NCBI RefSeq assembly: GCF_963169125.1 | Contig: NC_084800.1 | Span: 55,784,866 to 55,848,865 of the forward strand | Direction of reading: 5' to 3' | Length of the DNA: 64,000 nucleotides | Source: Humulus lupulus | Lineage: Eukaryota; Streptophyta; Magnoliopsida; Rosales; Cannabaceae | Shown here: piece by piece, positions 36,801 to 46,639 of the stretch | Layout of the letters: every line of letters begins with the position of its first letter | Numbering within the stretch: position 1 is the stretch's first letter | The notes under the pieces: generated by a model | The model's input: the letters and a program-made list of their open reading frames with translations, nothing else | The model's database searches: none | What the model was told of the DNA's origin: nothing | Program-made: the position numbers and the translations under genes

Positions 36801-37846
36801 AAGTTGATGGAAGACAACTTCTCTACCTCCAGTTTAAGGGCCTCGGCCCTCTCCGTCCCCAAAGGCCTGCGCTTCTGGCAGACCGGGGTCGCGTTTGGGT
36901 CAATACTTAACGCGTGGCAGATGATATTGCGGTCGATCCCGGTCATATCGGAGTGGGACCAGACCAAAAGGTCCTGATTTCCCTGGACTCGGGCGATAAT
37001 GGCGGCCCGAACGTCTGCTGGCAAGCTTTTTCCTACCTGGATGATCCTGGCCAGGTCGGTTTCGCTGATGCATACCTCTTCTATTTCGTCCATTGGTTCC
37101 AGGACGCGATCGTCCCCTATCCGCGGGTCCAGGTCATCCTCTTCCTGGACCACTCGCTCAACAGGAGGGAGGGGAGCCTGCTCGACAAGTTCCTCCCGGA
37201 CCATGTATATGGGCCGGGCGGAGACATGGTAACACTTCCGGGCGCTCTTTTGGTCTCCCCGGACAGTTCCTATTGCTCCGTTGTCACATGGGAACTTCAT
37301 GCAAAGGTGGCGGATGGATGTGACGACCCCGAACTCAACCAGCGCGGGCCGGCCAAAGATGACGTTGTAAGCGGTGGGGCAATCCACCACAACAAAAGTG
37401 CAGAATTTGAACGAGTGCTGCAACTCACTCCCCAGCGTAACCGGCAGCTGGATCTTTCCCATGGGGAGAAGCGCATCCCCGTTGAAGCTGTAAATTTGGG
37501 TCGGGCAGGATGCCAGATCTGCTTCCGTCAAGCCAATGGCGGCAAAGGCAGTTTTGAACAACAGGTTGACGGAGCTTCCATCATCCACCAGCACGCGGGA
37601 TACCAATTTGTTGGTGATTTGCGCATCTATGACCAGCGGGTCATGGTGCGGGAAATGGACGTTGCGGGCGTCGTCCTCCGTGAAGGTGATGGGGAGGTTC
37701 ATCAATTTAGGGCGCTGAGCTGGAGCCTGGACAAGGGCGCAAACTTCCTGGTCGTGGTCCAGCTCGCTCAGATAGCGCTTTTGGTCATTTCTCGAAGGTC
37801 CTCCTAGGTAAGGTCCACCCGAGATGGTCGCCACGTGTCCGTCCAC
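33875..37846 (-). pseudogene. Element G pol: protease, RT, dual RNase H, integrase
   Basis: One minus-strand frame of about 1320 codons, interrupted by a single TAG at 34376-34378. In order: aspartic protease with VLVDDGSSVNLL (about residues 86-96); RT with WRTCIDFTDLNKACPKD, SFMDAYSGYNQI and the catalytic box VYIDDMLVKS (near plus 36410-36435); a first RNase H; a second, archaeal-type RNase H (RIFVDGASNENGAGA, IYSDSQLVV, FADTLAKLA); an integrase zinc domain (HEVHEGFCGDHT, CKCEQCQRY); catalytic core (WGIDLVG, SDNGKQF, NGQAEAVNKIL); and, after the TAG, the integrase C-terminus ending LCKYYQ. In the second RNase H the usual AEYEAL reads AKHEAV, so the catalytic Glu appears replaced by Lys. It shares the gag frame. 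Confidence 0.92.
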
Positions 37847-40198
37847 TCAAGGGGGCGCTACCCCGGCGGGATAGGGCATTCCAGGGCCAGGAACCGGCGA
37901 CGCGAGGGCCCCCTGAGGGGCCTGCGTGGGGGGTCCCTATGCATACCCTCCCTGGGGTGGGTATGTTCGAGTCGTTATCGGGGCCGTGGATTGCCCGGGG
38001 CTTGCCGACGCGCCCGGGACTCCCACGGGCATCCTTACCCACTGGTGGAGGTGCCCCAGCTTGATGAGATTTTCAATCTCATCTTTGAGCTGCCGACACT
38101 CGTCGGTGGTGTGGCCCACGTCTTTGTGATATGTACACCTTTTACTGGTGTCTCTTGGATTCCTTCCCCCCTTAAACATGGGGCTAGGCTTCCGGTAATG
38201 GACTGCCCTTTCTGTCGCCAAATATATGTTTTCTCGGGTGTCCACCAAGTTAGTGTATTCTGAATACTGGGGCTCGTAGCCTCTTTTTCCCTTCTTGGCC
38301 AGCTCGGTCCGGTTCTGGCCCTTGCCCGACCGCTTCCCCCGGGAGGGATTCATGCTGGCTTCAGTTATTCCCGTTTGCGACTGCTGGGCCACGACAGGGG
38401 CCATGCTGTGTCCTGCCGGCGCAACGCCATAACCGGAGAAGTGGGTTGACTGGGTTGGGGCGTACCCTGACGCGGCAGGGCCGTATACCGTAGGGGTGTA
38501 ACTAATTCCGGGCGTGATGGCCGACCCCGGGACTATGGGGGGCGTGGCGTATGACTGCGCAGGGAACTGTCCCGCACCTCCCGGAATCGTCTGAGGGATG
38601 TGGTGAGGAGCTGGGGGCCATCCGAAGGCCTGGATCTGAGCCTCCTCCTAGTTGATGAATCCTTGGGCCCTCCTAATGAATTCTTCCAAAGTGGCGGCTT
38701 TACTGATGTCATCCCAAAGTGGGGACCCGGCCCGGATCCCGGACTGCAGTGCCACCAGGCGCTGTCCGTCATCGACCTTGGTCTTGGAGGCTTCTTCAGT
38801 AAAGCGCTGGATGTAGGCTCTCAATGTCTTGGCGGGTAGTTGCTTGATATTGGCGAGGGCGCTGATTTGCATGTCCATCCTCATTGCGGCCACGAACTGC
38901 TTCCGAAATGCTAACTGTAGCCCGGACCATAATTGGATGGACCCTAGTTTAAACCTTTTCCACCACTCTTCGGCGGGACCGCCCAATGTGATGGAGAAGC
39001 AGAGGCATTTGTCGTCGTCACTGACGTGAGCCACGGTCATGAGTCGGTTGTACCGGGACAGATGATCCCTAGGATCAGTATTTCCAGTATAGGCGGTGAG
39101 GCTCGGCATCTTAAACCCCTTGGGCAGTACGGCGTCCAGGATGTGTCTCGCACACGGCTCCTTATCCTCTTCGTCGGAGTCAGTGTCCGCACCTTCCTGT
39201 TTGCGGACCAGGCGATCAGTGACCTTTTTCAATGTGGCCATCTGCTCCATGAGCAGCTTGGCTGTGCTATCCTCTAGGGGGATTCTCTCGTTCCTCCTGT
39301 CGTTGATGTCGTTCCTGAGGTTGCCGTCCCGAGGGAGGATTTTTTCTTTGCGGGCCCGCTCCTTCCGGGCATTCAGTCCATCGCGCAAATCTATCTGGGA
39401 AGTGTCGTCCCCTGAACTGAGAGCGTGACGATCCTCACGGCGAGACCGTTCTCGACGGTTCTTGTTGACCGAGGCACTGGGGTGCAAAGACCTTTCCCGC
39501 CCGTTTGGCCCTGGGGCGTGCTGGGGCTGCCCATTCTGCGGCCGCGTCCCCTGCGGATCGATCGAGTGGCCTCGTCCTGGGACGGGGCACACCTTCTCTT
39601 TCCTAGGTAACGGCCGTGAACGTGCCTCGACTTTTTCGACGGGGGTGGTCTTTTCCCGGGTCTTTCGTCGTTCCTTTTCCGGGACTCCTGGGGCCGGCTC
39701 GGAGAAAGGCTCCAGGGGACGCACCGGGCTGGCACCTCTGGGGGCCCCAGTCTGTTCTTGGGGAGCGGGTTGCTGTGTTCCTAGAAATGGGCCAGCTGTA
39801 GGGTTGGCTGCCGGACCCTGTGCGGCCATGAGCGCCTGCAGGGCTTGGAGAGACTCTTGCATTTGGCGATACGCCTTCGCTTGCTCAGCGATCCTGGTTT
39901 CCTGATCCAGGACTCGCTGCCTTAGTTTAGTCACCTCCAAATCCTGCTGATCGTCGCAGGGGGTCGTGGGATCCGCAGCTTCGTCGTGATACTCCTCATT
40001 TTCTTCCTCATAGTACTCTTCCTCGTTTTCCACTTCGTACTCTGCCCCACCCTCGTAGTCCTGCGACTCATCTTGGTGGGATTTCTGAGGAGGCACGTCC
40101 TCGGGCAGGTCCTGAGGAATGCGCTGAGAAGGCAGCGGGTCTCCGTTACCTTGCTCTGGATTGGTAGGGTCGAAGGTGGTGTGTCGCGTGTTCACCAT
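37847..40198 (-). pseudogene. Element G gag polyprotein, interrupted by three stops
   Basis: The ATG at 40196-40198 opens a 516-residue frame: an acidic N-terminus, a Pro/Arg-rich middle, and a capsid-like domain with DPRDHLSRYNRLMTVAHVSD, GGPAEEWWKRF and RAYIQRFTEEA. A TAG at 38648-38650 ends it. The same frame reopens and carries a zinc-knuckle-like motif CTYHKDVGHTTDECRQLKDE (about 38040-38150), then a TAG at 37937-37939 and a TGA at 37847-37849 just before pol. All interruptions are nonsense codons in one frame, so gag and pol were probably a single polyprotein. Confidence 0.88.
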
Positions 40199-40257
40199 CG
40201 TAGTAAAGGCCTGACGTTGGCGCTAGCTTCCTTCAGCTCTCAATGAAAGCACCAAAC

Positions 40258-41189
40258 TGTTAACCGAGATTTTCGGCAACTCTATTAATGAATAATATTT
40301 ACTAATAATAATAACGGAAATAGAAGATTGACACAGTGCCTTTACGTGGTTGGGGCGTTAATTAGCCTTAGTCCACGAGTCTATGTTATTAGAGCTTGAA
40401 GAAGCTTTTACAATGGAGTTTTCTCTCTATCTTTCGACAGAGATTTTGTCTTTCTCCTGGGATCGAGAGAGAGTTTACAGTGCTCTGTGGCTTATATTTA
40501 TAAGCTGATGGGAATACCGGGTCTGGGCCGGACCAAACCTAGGCCCATCGGGGAAACGGATACGAGCGACCTCTGTAGTGGAGGCCCAATACAAAAAGAA
40601 ATAACATACACGGAATTCAAACCAGCTAAGGCCCAATAGGTTGACCTTAGAACTATGCCTCGCCCGGCAAAACGACGCTTTGGTTCTGACCACTTCGAGT
40701 CACGAGGCTGATTCAGGAGACAAGACCAGTCAGGGTATTTGGCTGCGCAGTCCTGACACATCAGTGTGCATTCTCGAGGTGACCCTTTCTGCAGGCGAAA
40801 AATGGGGACAACGCCCACGTGGAATGAGGCGGCTTCGGGGTCCTGGACGCTTGGGCCCTTCGACTGGGGATCAGGTGATCCAGATCCGTTTACCGTTGGC
40901 CCGCTCCATTTACCATAAGTCCAGACCATATCAGGGTCCGAGACCAGGATGCACAGGCCGCGACGATCCGGACGCTTGGGGCATCGCCCGGAACATCCTC
41001 ATCGAGGGACGAACCCGGAGGCGCATCACGGACACTCCAATGGGCCCAGTCTCGAGTCCCCGGTCCATACCCGGCCCCTAGGGCACTCTCCATACCAAGA
41101 GACCTTGGGCCGGGCCCACGGGCCAAGCCGGCCCTCTAACAGCGGGCCAAGACGAAAGCCCAGAGCCCATGCAGGAAATGGGGATAACA
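40258..41189 (-). repeat. Element G 5' LTR (932 bp) and primer-binding site
   Basis: Ends TGTTAACCGAG and GGGGATAACA. Inside on the minus strand, three bases from the LTR, is TGGTGCTTTCATTGAGAG (plus 40237-40254), a putative primer-binding site identical to that of Z. The LTR keeps the TACGTGGTT and AGTCCACGAGTCT blocks. Confidence 0.92.
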
Positions 41190-42669
41190 TTACATTATTT
41201 GGATATATCTCATATATCTAAATATTGTAACTCTTTATTATATGTTACAATATGTGACACACTTTGTCACATTTATTTAATCTAAAACATTATATTATAA
41301 TATAATATAATTTTACATTATATTATAAAATAATATAACACTATCAATTATCATATAATTCAAAACAGCCAACAGGATAAACACATAGTGGCCATGCCGT
41401 CCCAGGCGCTTTACCAGGCCCTGGGTTTGCAGTCTTCACCGTGAGGATGACTCCAGCATCCGAGAAGGGTCTTGCCCTAATGGCTCGCACTCTGTGTGCT
41501 CAACGCCATTCCCGGCCCTTGCCGTACTCGGCTTTGCACTCTGTGTGCTAGCGCCGTTCCCGGCCCTTGCCGTACTCGGCTTGACACTCCACATGCTTAA
41601 CACTGTTCTCGGCCCCTTGCCGTACTCGGCTTCCTGCCGTTCTCGGGCTTCATCGTTCATTCACAAATATGCAATACATAGCATATAATCAACAAATACT
41701 TAAACTAATACAAAACATAAACAATATGGCTATGCCCTGCAATTCAATCACATAGGGCCATGCCCTGCAATACAAACTATAGGGCCACACCCTACTCTAC
41801 GGGTACAACAGTTTTCTTACCTGTGTCCCAAGCTTCCTAAGCACCAAAATCCCGAACACATTCCTCTAACCCGAGCCTCACTGAAAACCTAGTCACAACG
41901 CATCAACAATAGCCATCCATCAATCTCTAATCCATTAAATAACTTTGGGATAAAATTCTAGTCTCTGGGACCTTAGATTCTACCAATCCAGGTGGTAAAA
42001 TCCTTCCCGAGCCTTAACTTTTGGGTTCCCGAGCCAAAAACCTTCAAACAACCAATACATTGAATTAGGGTCGTGGCCTAGCCCCTTAAGGGCCACGGTG
42101 CGCCCAAAAACAGAGGTAAAATGCCTCCTTGCTGGGAGACACGGGCCGCGGCTTTCCCTTCCTTGGGCCGCGGCGCGCCTGGTAAGCAGAGGCCTCCAAC
42201 CTCTTCACACACACAGGCCGCGACACCTGAAGAACATGGTCGCAACTTGAGCCTCCAAACCAAGAAAATCACCATTTCTTTCTACATTTTCCCCGAGCCA
42301 ATTCCTCTAAAATTAACCCAAATCAATACCTAAACCCAGAATTAAGCCTGGACTTTCCTTCCACACAGTCTAGACTCCATAACAAGTCCATAAATAATCA
42401 CATAAATTCAGCTAATAACCAAATTAAACTTAAGAATCTAATTCACATGCAAACCTATAACTCTAACCAAAACTCAGCAGAAACTAAAATAATTCAGTGA
42501 TAGGTTCCTTACCTCAAGGATGAATTCGAGCTTAAACTAGTTCTCCAACTCCCTAAGCTTATCCTTCCCAGGTTCTAAGCCTTAACTTCTGAATCTCCTC
42601 CAAAATTCCAAGAACCAGCTGTGTCCTTAGAAGGATGAGAGAGAACCGAGAGAGAGAAGAACCAGGTCG

Positions 42670-43868
42670 ATGGATCAGCATAAGTTGGCATTGAGTCATT
42701 GTGGACTGGTAGTCCAAGTGAGTTCATCTTTGTCAGCAAGGATAAGTAAATGGTACAGCTGATCAGTATTCAAATCTCCTTCATGGAATTCAAGGTCTAT
42801 CTTATTAGATGAAGACTTTATTGTGACTTCCAAGTTTTGGAAGGGTTAAGAAGGCCATGAGAATAGAGGTAAAATTCAATGCAGATTAATACTCTCAGAC
42901 TGGTGGTAAATCAGAGAGAGAGGGTTATCCAATTATTATTGAAGGAACATCTTATAAGATGAATGCATTAATGTATATCTGGATCCTGAGGTGGTTCAGG
43001 GGATTAATGAGATTGCTGGACATTGAAGCTTGGTTGCTCATTTCTCAGAATAAATGGAAAAGTTTTACAGAATTGAAAAGCAGGAATGTGGAATTCCAGG
43101 TAGGAGAATTTATCTTCTTTAAAGTATCACCATGGAAAGGGGTGAGGAATTAAGGCAAGCTAAACCCTAGCTTATCTCGGTAGTTGAATCCTGGATAGGT
43201 CTGGATAGATTGATTTTGGATCAGCTATACCTTAGCATTGGCAGTTGTATACAGTGAGTTATGTTGGTGACTAATCACCATGCACCTATCCTGTTAAAGC
43301 TAGTGAGATGCTCACTTATCTGTTAAACCCTGGTGACCCTATCGTCACATGGCTGGAGGGTGCTGTCCCCGTATTGGTGACTCTTGCGATTGTCACCTAT
43401 TTGTTTGGACTGTTGGTCCTGGATGATTATTATGAACATTGTTGATATTATATCATGATATATTGTGTTTTCTTGCTGGGCTTCGGTTCACGGGTGCTAT
43501 GTGGTGCAGGTAAAGGCAAAAGAAAGTTGGACCATCCTTGAGTTGGAGAGGTTAGGTGATGACGCGTACATATGCAGCTGCTCGTCCGCCACGGCCGAGG
43601 TTTAAAGGGGAACTAGAGTTAAACCCTGTTTTGCCGCATAAAACGACCTATTGTAAATATTTTCTTGTAGTAGACTCTGAGATTATAGTTTTGGGATCCC
43701 AATATATATATTAAACGTTCTAATGAAACGTTTCATCTTATCCAAAAAAATTAATCCCTAAACCGCTAATCATACTTAGTTACACGATTTTGGCCAAATG
43801 ACTCGATTAGCGAGTTTAGCACTGTTTACAAGGCACACCGTAATGGTCCCTGGAGTTGGGGCGTTACA
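42670..43868 (+). mobile_element. Element H: decayed chromovirus fragment (integrase piece plus LTR end)
   Basis: The plus strand encodes ELKSRNVEFQVGEFIFFKVS (43069-43130), matching RRNVEFQVGDYVFLRVSPWK of element B, with degraded flanking integrase. From about 43255 to 43868 the sequence matches the 3' part of a D-like LTR, with TTTTCTTGCTGGGC, GTGGTGCAG|GTAAAGG and the terminus TTGGGGCGTTACA. No TSD is visible, and about 0.3 kb of F seems deleted at the left junction (placed only to within ~30 bp). Confidence 0.7.
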
Positions 43869-44126
43869 GTCTCGGATCGTGCATCACAAATATATCACCA
43901 CTCACACGTGGTATCAATCACAATATACATAAAATATAGCATTTATGCCCTCAACGGGCTAAAATTATAAACATGCCCCTAATAGCCAAAAGGGACCCAT
44001 ATGCATATTTAATTCACCTAAACATGCATTTATAATCACATACGTATTAACATAATAAATCAAGTATTGCCCTCAAGACATGCTAATCAAGGCCCTAAGC
44101 CTTATTAGCAAATCTGGGATGCTACA

Positions 44127-44685
44127 GAGTGGGCCAGTTCTTGATCTTGTCTAGAATGTAGAGCTCGACCAGTACCCGATAGCCATTCGGAGATAGTTGA
44201 AATGGGGTTATGCTGACAAATTTGAGGAAGTCGACATAGTATTGATGCAGCGGCAGGGCTGCACCCACTTAGAGATGTGAGGCGCTCTAGGGCTCGAGCC
44301 CGTGAATACTTTTGTGCGCCCTCTCATCCTCCCGAGCTAGACGCACTAATATTTCACTGTTACCTACCTCATAGTTGGTGAGTATTTTAGCCAAGGCACC
44401 CCGATGCCATAGCTTACTCGGAATGCCTTTTGCTTTAAATCCTATGGTAGGATATGGGATATCTGACAGCATCGGACCAGCGTTGGCCTCTTCCTCTGAG
44501 AGGCCAGTTCTGCGAGGTCTCACCACTGCCGGCTTCGAGCTTTCCCGTACGATAAGAGTCTGGCTTCCACCAGCCACTTGTTTCCCTTTCTTGGATCGTT
44601 GTTTTGCCTCTCGGGCCATCTAGAGAATCTCATTGTCAAAGGCGTAGAACCCTTGTTGGTGGAGCTGATGAAGCTCCCCGGACAT
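44127..44685 (-). pseudogene. Element A antisense gene, exon 2 (N-terminal coding piece)
   Basis: The minus strand begins right after a TTTTCAG acceptor with ATG at 44683-44685. TAG codons at 44620-44622 and 44287-44289 interrupt it. It encodes a Lys/Arg-rich stretch (REAKQRSKKGKQ), GIPSKLWHRGALAKILTNYE, then ALPLHQYYVDFLKFVSITPF and QLSPNGYRVLVELYILDKIK. The last two resemble the N-terminal region of PF04195-type gypsy proteins. Insertion F cuts it at 44126; the rest lies at 23363-23255 and beyond. Confidence 0.68.
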
Positions 44686-45045
44686 CTGAAAACAAACACC
44701 AAGCAGTTAGCACCTTGACCCGAAGGAAGTTGGGCCAAAATGAGAGCCCCTAAGACAACTGCTCGGGGAAGGAGAAAGAAATAGACTAATGACGCTAGGG
44801 TGTCCTCAGAGCCAAGTACTTGACACCAGAGACACCACCAGAAAAGATGAACACCATCGAAGATGAGGTTTCCAGATTCCGGTCGAAGACACAAATTAAG
44901 GAAAAACGCCCCAGAACACTGCCCATTTATGACTGCAAATAAGACAATAACATCCTCTGAAAGGCTTGAAAGACAACCCCTAAGCATGCATCCTAAATCC
45001 TCTAATATGCATGAAAACAAAAAGTCATAGTTCAAGGACACTTAC

Positions 45046-45277
45046 TCGAAATGTAGCGTCGAATTGTGTTGAACCGAGTGCGAACTTTGAAGAACAGTTT
45101 ACCGTTCACCCAGAAGTACGAGGCTTCGCACCAGTCATCTAGAGTGGCAAGGGGGCTGGAGAGGAGGCAATGTCGGAAAATGGGTTAAGAGGTTGAGAGA
45201 TGTTGAAGAGTTTGAAGGCACAGGAAATTTGAAATGGGCTAAAGTAACGTTGAAAATTTGACTATCAACCTTTTATA
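45046..45277 (-). promoter_or_regulatory. Promoter and leader exon of the antisense gene in A
   Basis: A minus-strand TATAAAA (45271-45277) sits in CCTATAAAAGG. A leader exon (about 45240-45046) ends at the donor GTAAG (45045-45041), followed by an intron of about 355 bp to 44686. The leader shares TCCGACATTGCC and a following Trp/Arg-rich peptide region with the leader exon of G, so promoter, leader exon and first intron are arranged alike in both elements. Confidence 0.6.
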
Positions 45278-45651
45278 GGTCCGGTGATTGGGGGCGAAGT
45301 AAATTCACCCTAACCATTAGCTTATCTAGGACATGGGTACTTGAGAACAATCCAAGGATCGAAAATCATAGAGGTGTGGGTCGTGATCATTGGCATTGGA
45401 AAAGGGAAATCTCGAGTATAAACTGAAAGGATGCCTAGGGTATGTAAAAGACGTTTCGGGCTGCGGAACTGACCTTTCATTAATTGCATAGATTGATGGG
45501 CCCAACAATGGGGTTCCAACACGTGGCAGGAAATCTCATAGTGACATCAGCAGAAGTCCAAATGTTCCTATTTGAGGGGTTTTTGAAGTTTTCCTCAGCT
45601 TTAAGTCTCCACTATTCGATGACGAATAGAGACTTGGGGGGGGGGGGGCAA
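45278..45651 (+). other. Spacer and polypurine tract before the 3' LTR of A
   Basis: No supported coding region. The last 22 bases, GAGACTTGG followed by a G run and CAA (45630-45651), form the plus-strand polypurine tract. Confidence 0.65.
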
Positions 45652-46544
45652 TGTTGTCCGTATTTTCATCCAAGGACACGTGATCTTCCAAGTAGGACAT
45701 GTGGCACTCCGAGTAGGACATGTGGCAATCCGAGTAGGACATGTGCTTATTTCGATGAGGCCACGCCTCGAGGATAAGTCCTCGGGAGGTCGATTCTACA
45801 GTCGGAGATATTTCCCCTCGGATAGAGGGAGGATGTGGACATCTCCCCAGGGCCATGTCCCGATAGCTACGAACATCTTCCTAAGGCTATGTCCTGAGGG
45901 TTGCTTGGCAGTCCGTGGGTTTCTTGCCATCAGTTATATTCCAGGCGGAGGGCCTTGCCCTCAGAGTCTAAAGAATAAGCCAGGTGTCAGCCAATGCGGG
46001 TTAACAACATCAAAGGAATACCTGACAACCTTTTTGGGCGATCCGCCTACAGTGTTGTCGATTGTACGACTCGACCATTCACACTCCCACTATGCCGTCT
46101 GACATGGAAATACGTACAACATGCCCTGATAGTACCAGAGGCATGTTCCTCATAAAGTAGGTACCTTTCTGCAGTGGTCCCCACGGATCTCACTTGGGCC
46201 ATGGTCTCTATTCAATGCAGCCCAATGCATTGAATTAATATTAATCCCCCAATAACGAGAAGTATGTATATTAATTACAAATTATTAGTATTAATAGAGC
46301 TGTGAGTCTCATTGTAAAGGGGTTGGTTTTTTAGAGAGAAAACACCTTATACTCAGAGCAATCTAAACGCTGCCTGAGAATACACCATTGAAGCTTGCCC
46401 TCACAAGCTTCCAATTCTCTTAATACCAGAGACTCGTAGACTAGGGTTCTTTTATAACCTGAACCACGTAAAAATCCTTGTGTTATATTTACTTATTTCT
46501 TTAATCTCTCTTCTTAAGGTTGATAGCGAAAAAAGCAGTCAACA
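45652..46544 (+). repeat. Element A 3' LTR (893 bp)
   Basis: Starts TGTTGTCCG right after the polypurine tract and ends GCAGTCAACA. Near the end it has AGACTCGTAGACTAGGG and GAACCACGTAAAAATCC, matching the inverse of the blocks in the Z and G LTRs. A triplicated phrase GTAGGACATGTGGCA or close variants occurs at 45690-45745. Confidence 0.82.
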
Positions 46545-46639
46545 TCATGAAAATCATGATTTTAAGGGCCTATCAAGCTTGTCATCGAGGTATATAGAGG
46601 TGCATTGAGTTTTATTATGAAATTCATGATTTTAAGGCC

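Larger units (their letters stand above)
24818..41189 (-). mobile_element. Element G: full-length Tat/Retand-like retrotransposon (16.4 kb)
   Basis: Two LTRs (24818-25743 and 40258-41189) are flanked by perfect TTACA duplications (24813-24817 and 41190-41194). On the minus strand the order is 5' LTR, primer-binding site, gag, protease, RT, dual RNase H, integrase, 59-bp tandem array, antisense gene (plus strand), polypurine tract and 3' LTR. The LTRs differ by about 45 substitutions counted by eye (~5%), nearly all transitions. Gag and pol lie in one frame broken by four nonsense codons. This is the youngest large insertion of the A-F-I-G nest, since nothing interrupts it. Confidence 0.93.
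23808..41340 (-). mobile_element. Element I: solo LTR (~1.16 kb) nested in F and split by G
   Basis: A perfect CTATC duplication (23803-23807 and 41341-41345) flanks a unit whose minus strand starts TGTTATATT and ends CCTAATA. This is close to a TGTTA...TAACA terminal repeat, with the last C changed to T. Excluding G and one TSD copy it is 23808-24817 plus 41195-41340. A minus-strand TATA-like box CTATAAATAGG lies at about 24342-24352, placed as in an LTR promoter. GGCCGCGGCC motifs occur at 24523-24605. The LTR class is not determined. Confidence 0.6.
23369..44126 (-). mobile_element. Element F: chromovirus-type LTR split by I/G and H
   Basis: TGTAATTCCC at 23369 and GGGATGCTACA ending at 44126 are flanked by perfect GAGTG duplications (23364-23368 and 44127-44131). 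The F sequence itself is 23369-23807, 41346 to about 42670, and 43869-44126, roughly 2 kb. It shows LTR hallmarks in minus orientation: the TTACCGGCACCATAGAGCAC block near 23727, GGCCGCGGC motifs at about 42085-42225, and a 48-50-bp tandem repeat with GCCGTACTCGGC (41485-41635). No internal coding region belongs to it, so I read it as a solo LTR. Confidence 0.8.
5661..46544 (+). mobile_element. Element A: 5'-truncated Tat/Retand-like retrotransposon hosting all other insertions
   Basis: A is recovered by skipping the inserted elements. On the plus strand it has the end of integrase (5661-6057 and 12139-12183), a 3' non-coding region (12184-13119 and 15870-16366) with 65-bp tandem repeats, an antisense gene in pieces (16367-16702, 19027-20996, 23255-23368, 44127-45240), a polypurine tract and a 3' LTR (45652-46544). 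The 5' LTR, gag and most of pol are missing. Exact TSDs at B, D and F and near-matches at C and E support each excision. TCATG follows the 3' LTR; its 5' partner is lost. Confidence 0.85.

Noticed and set aside
36914..37807. 297-aa plus-strand ORF opposite pol of G
   Set aside because: Complementary-frame shadow of the protease/RT coding sequence, with low-complexity composition and no domain.
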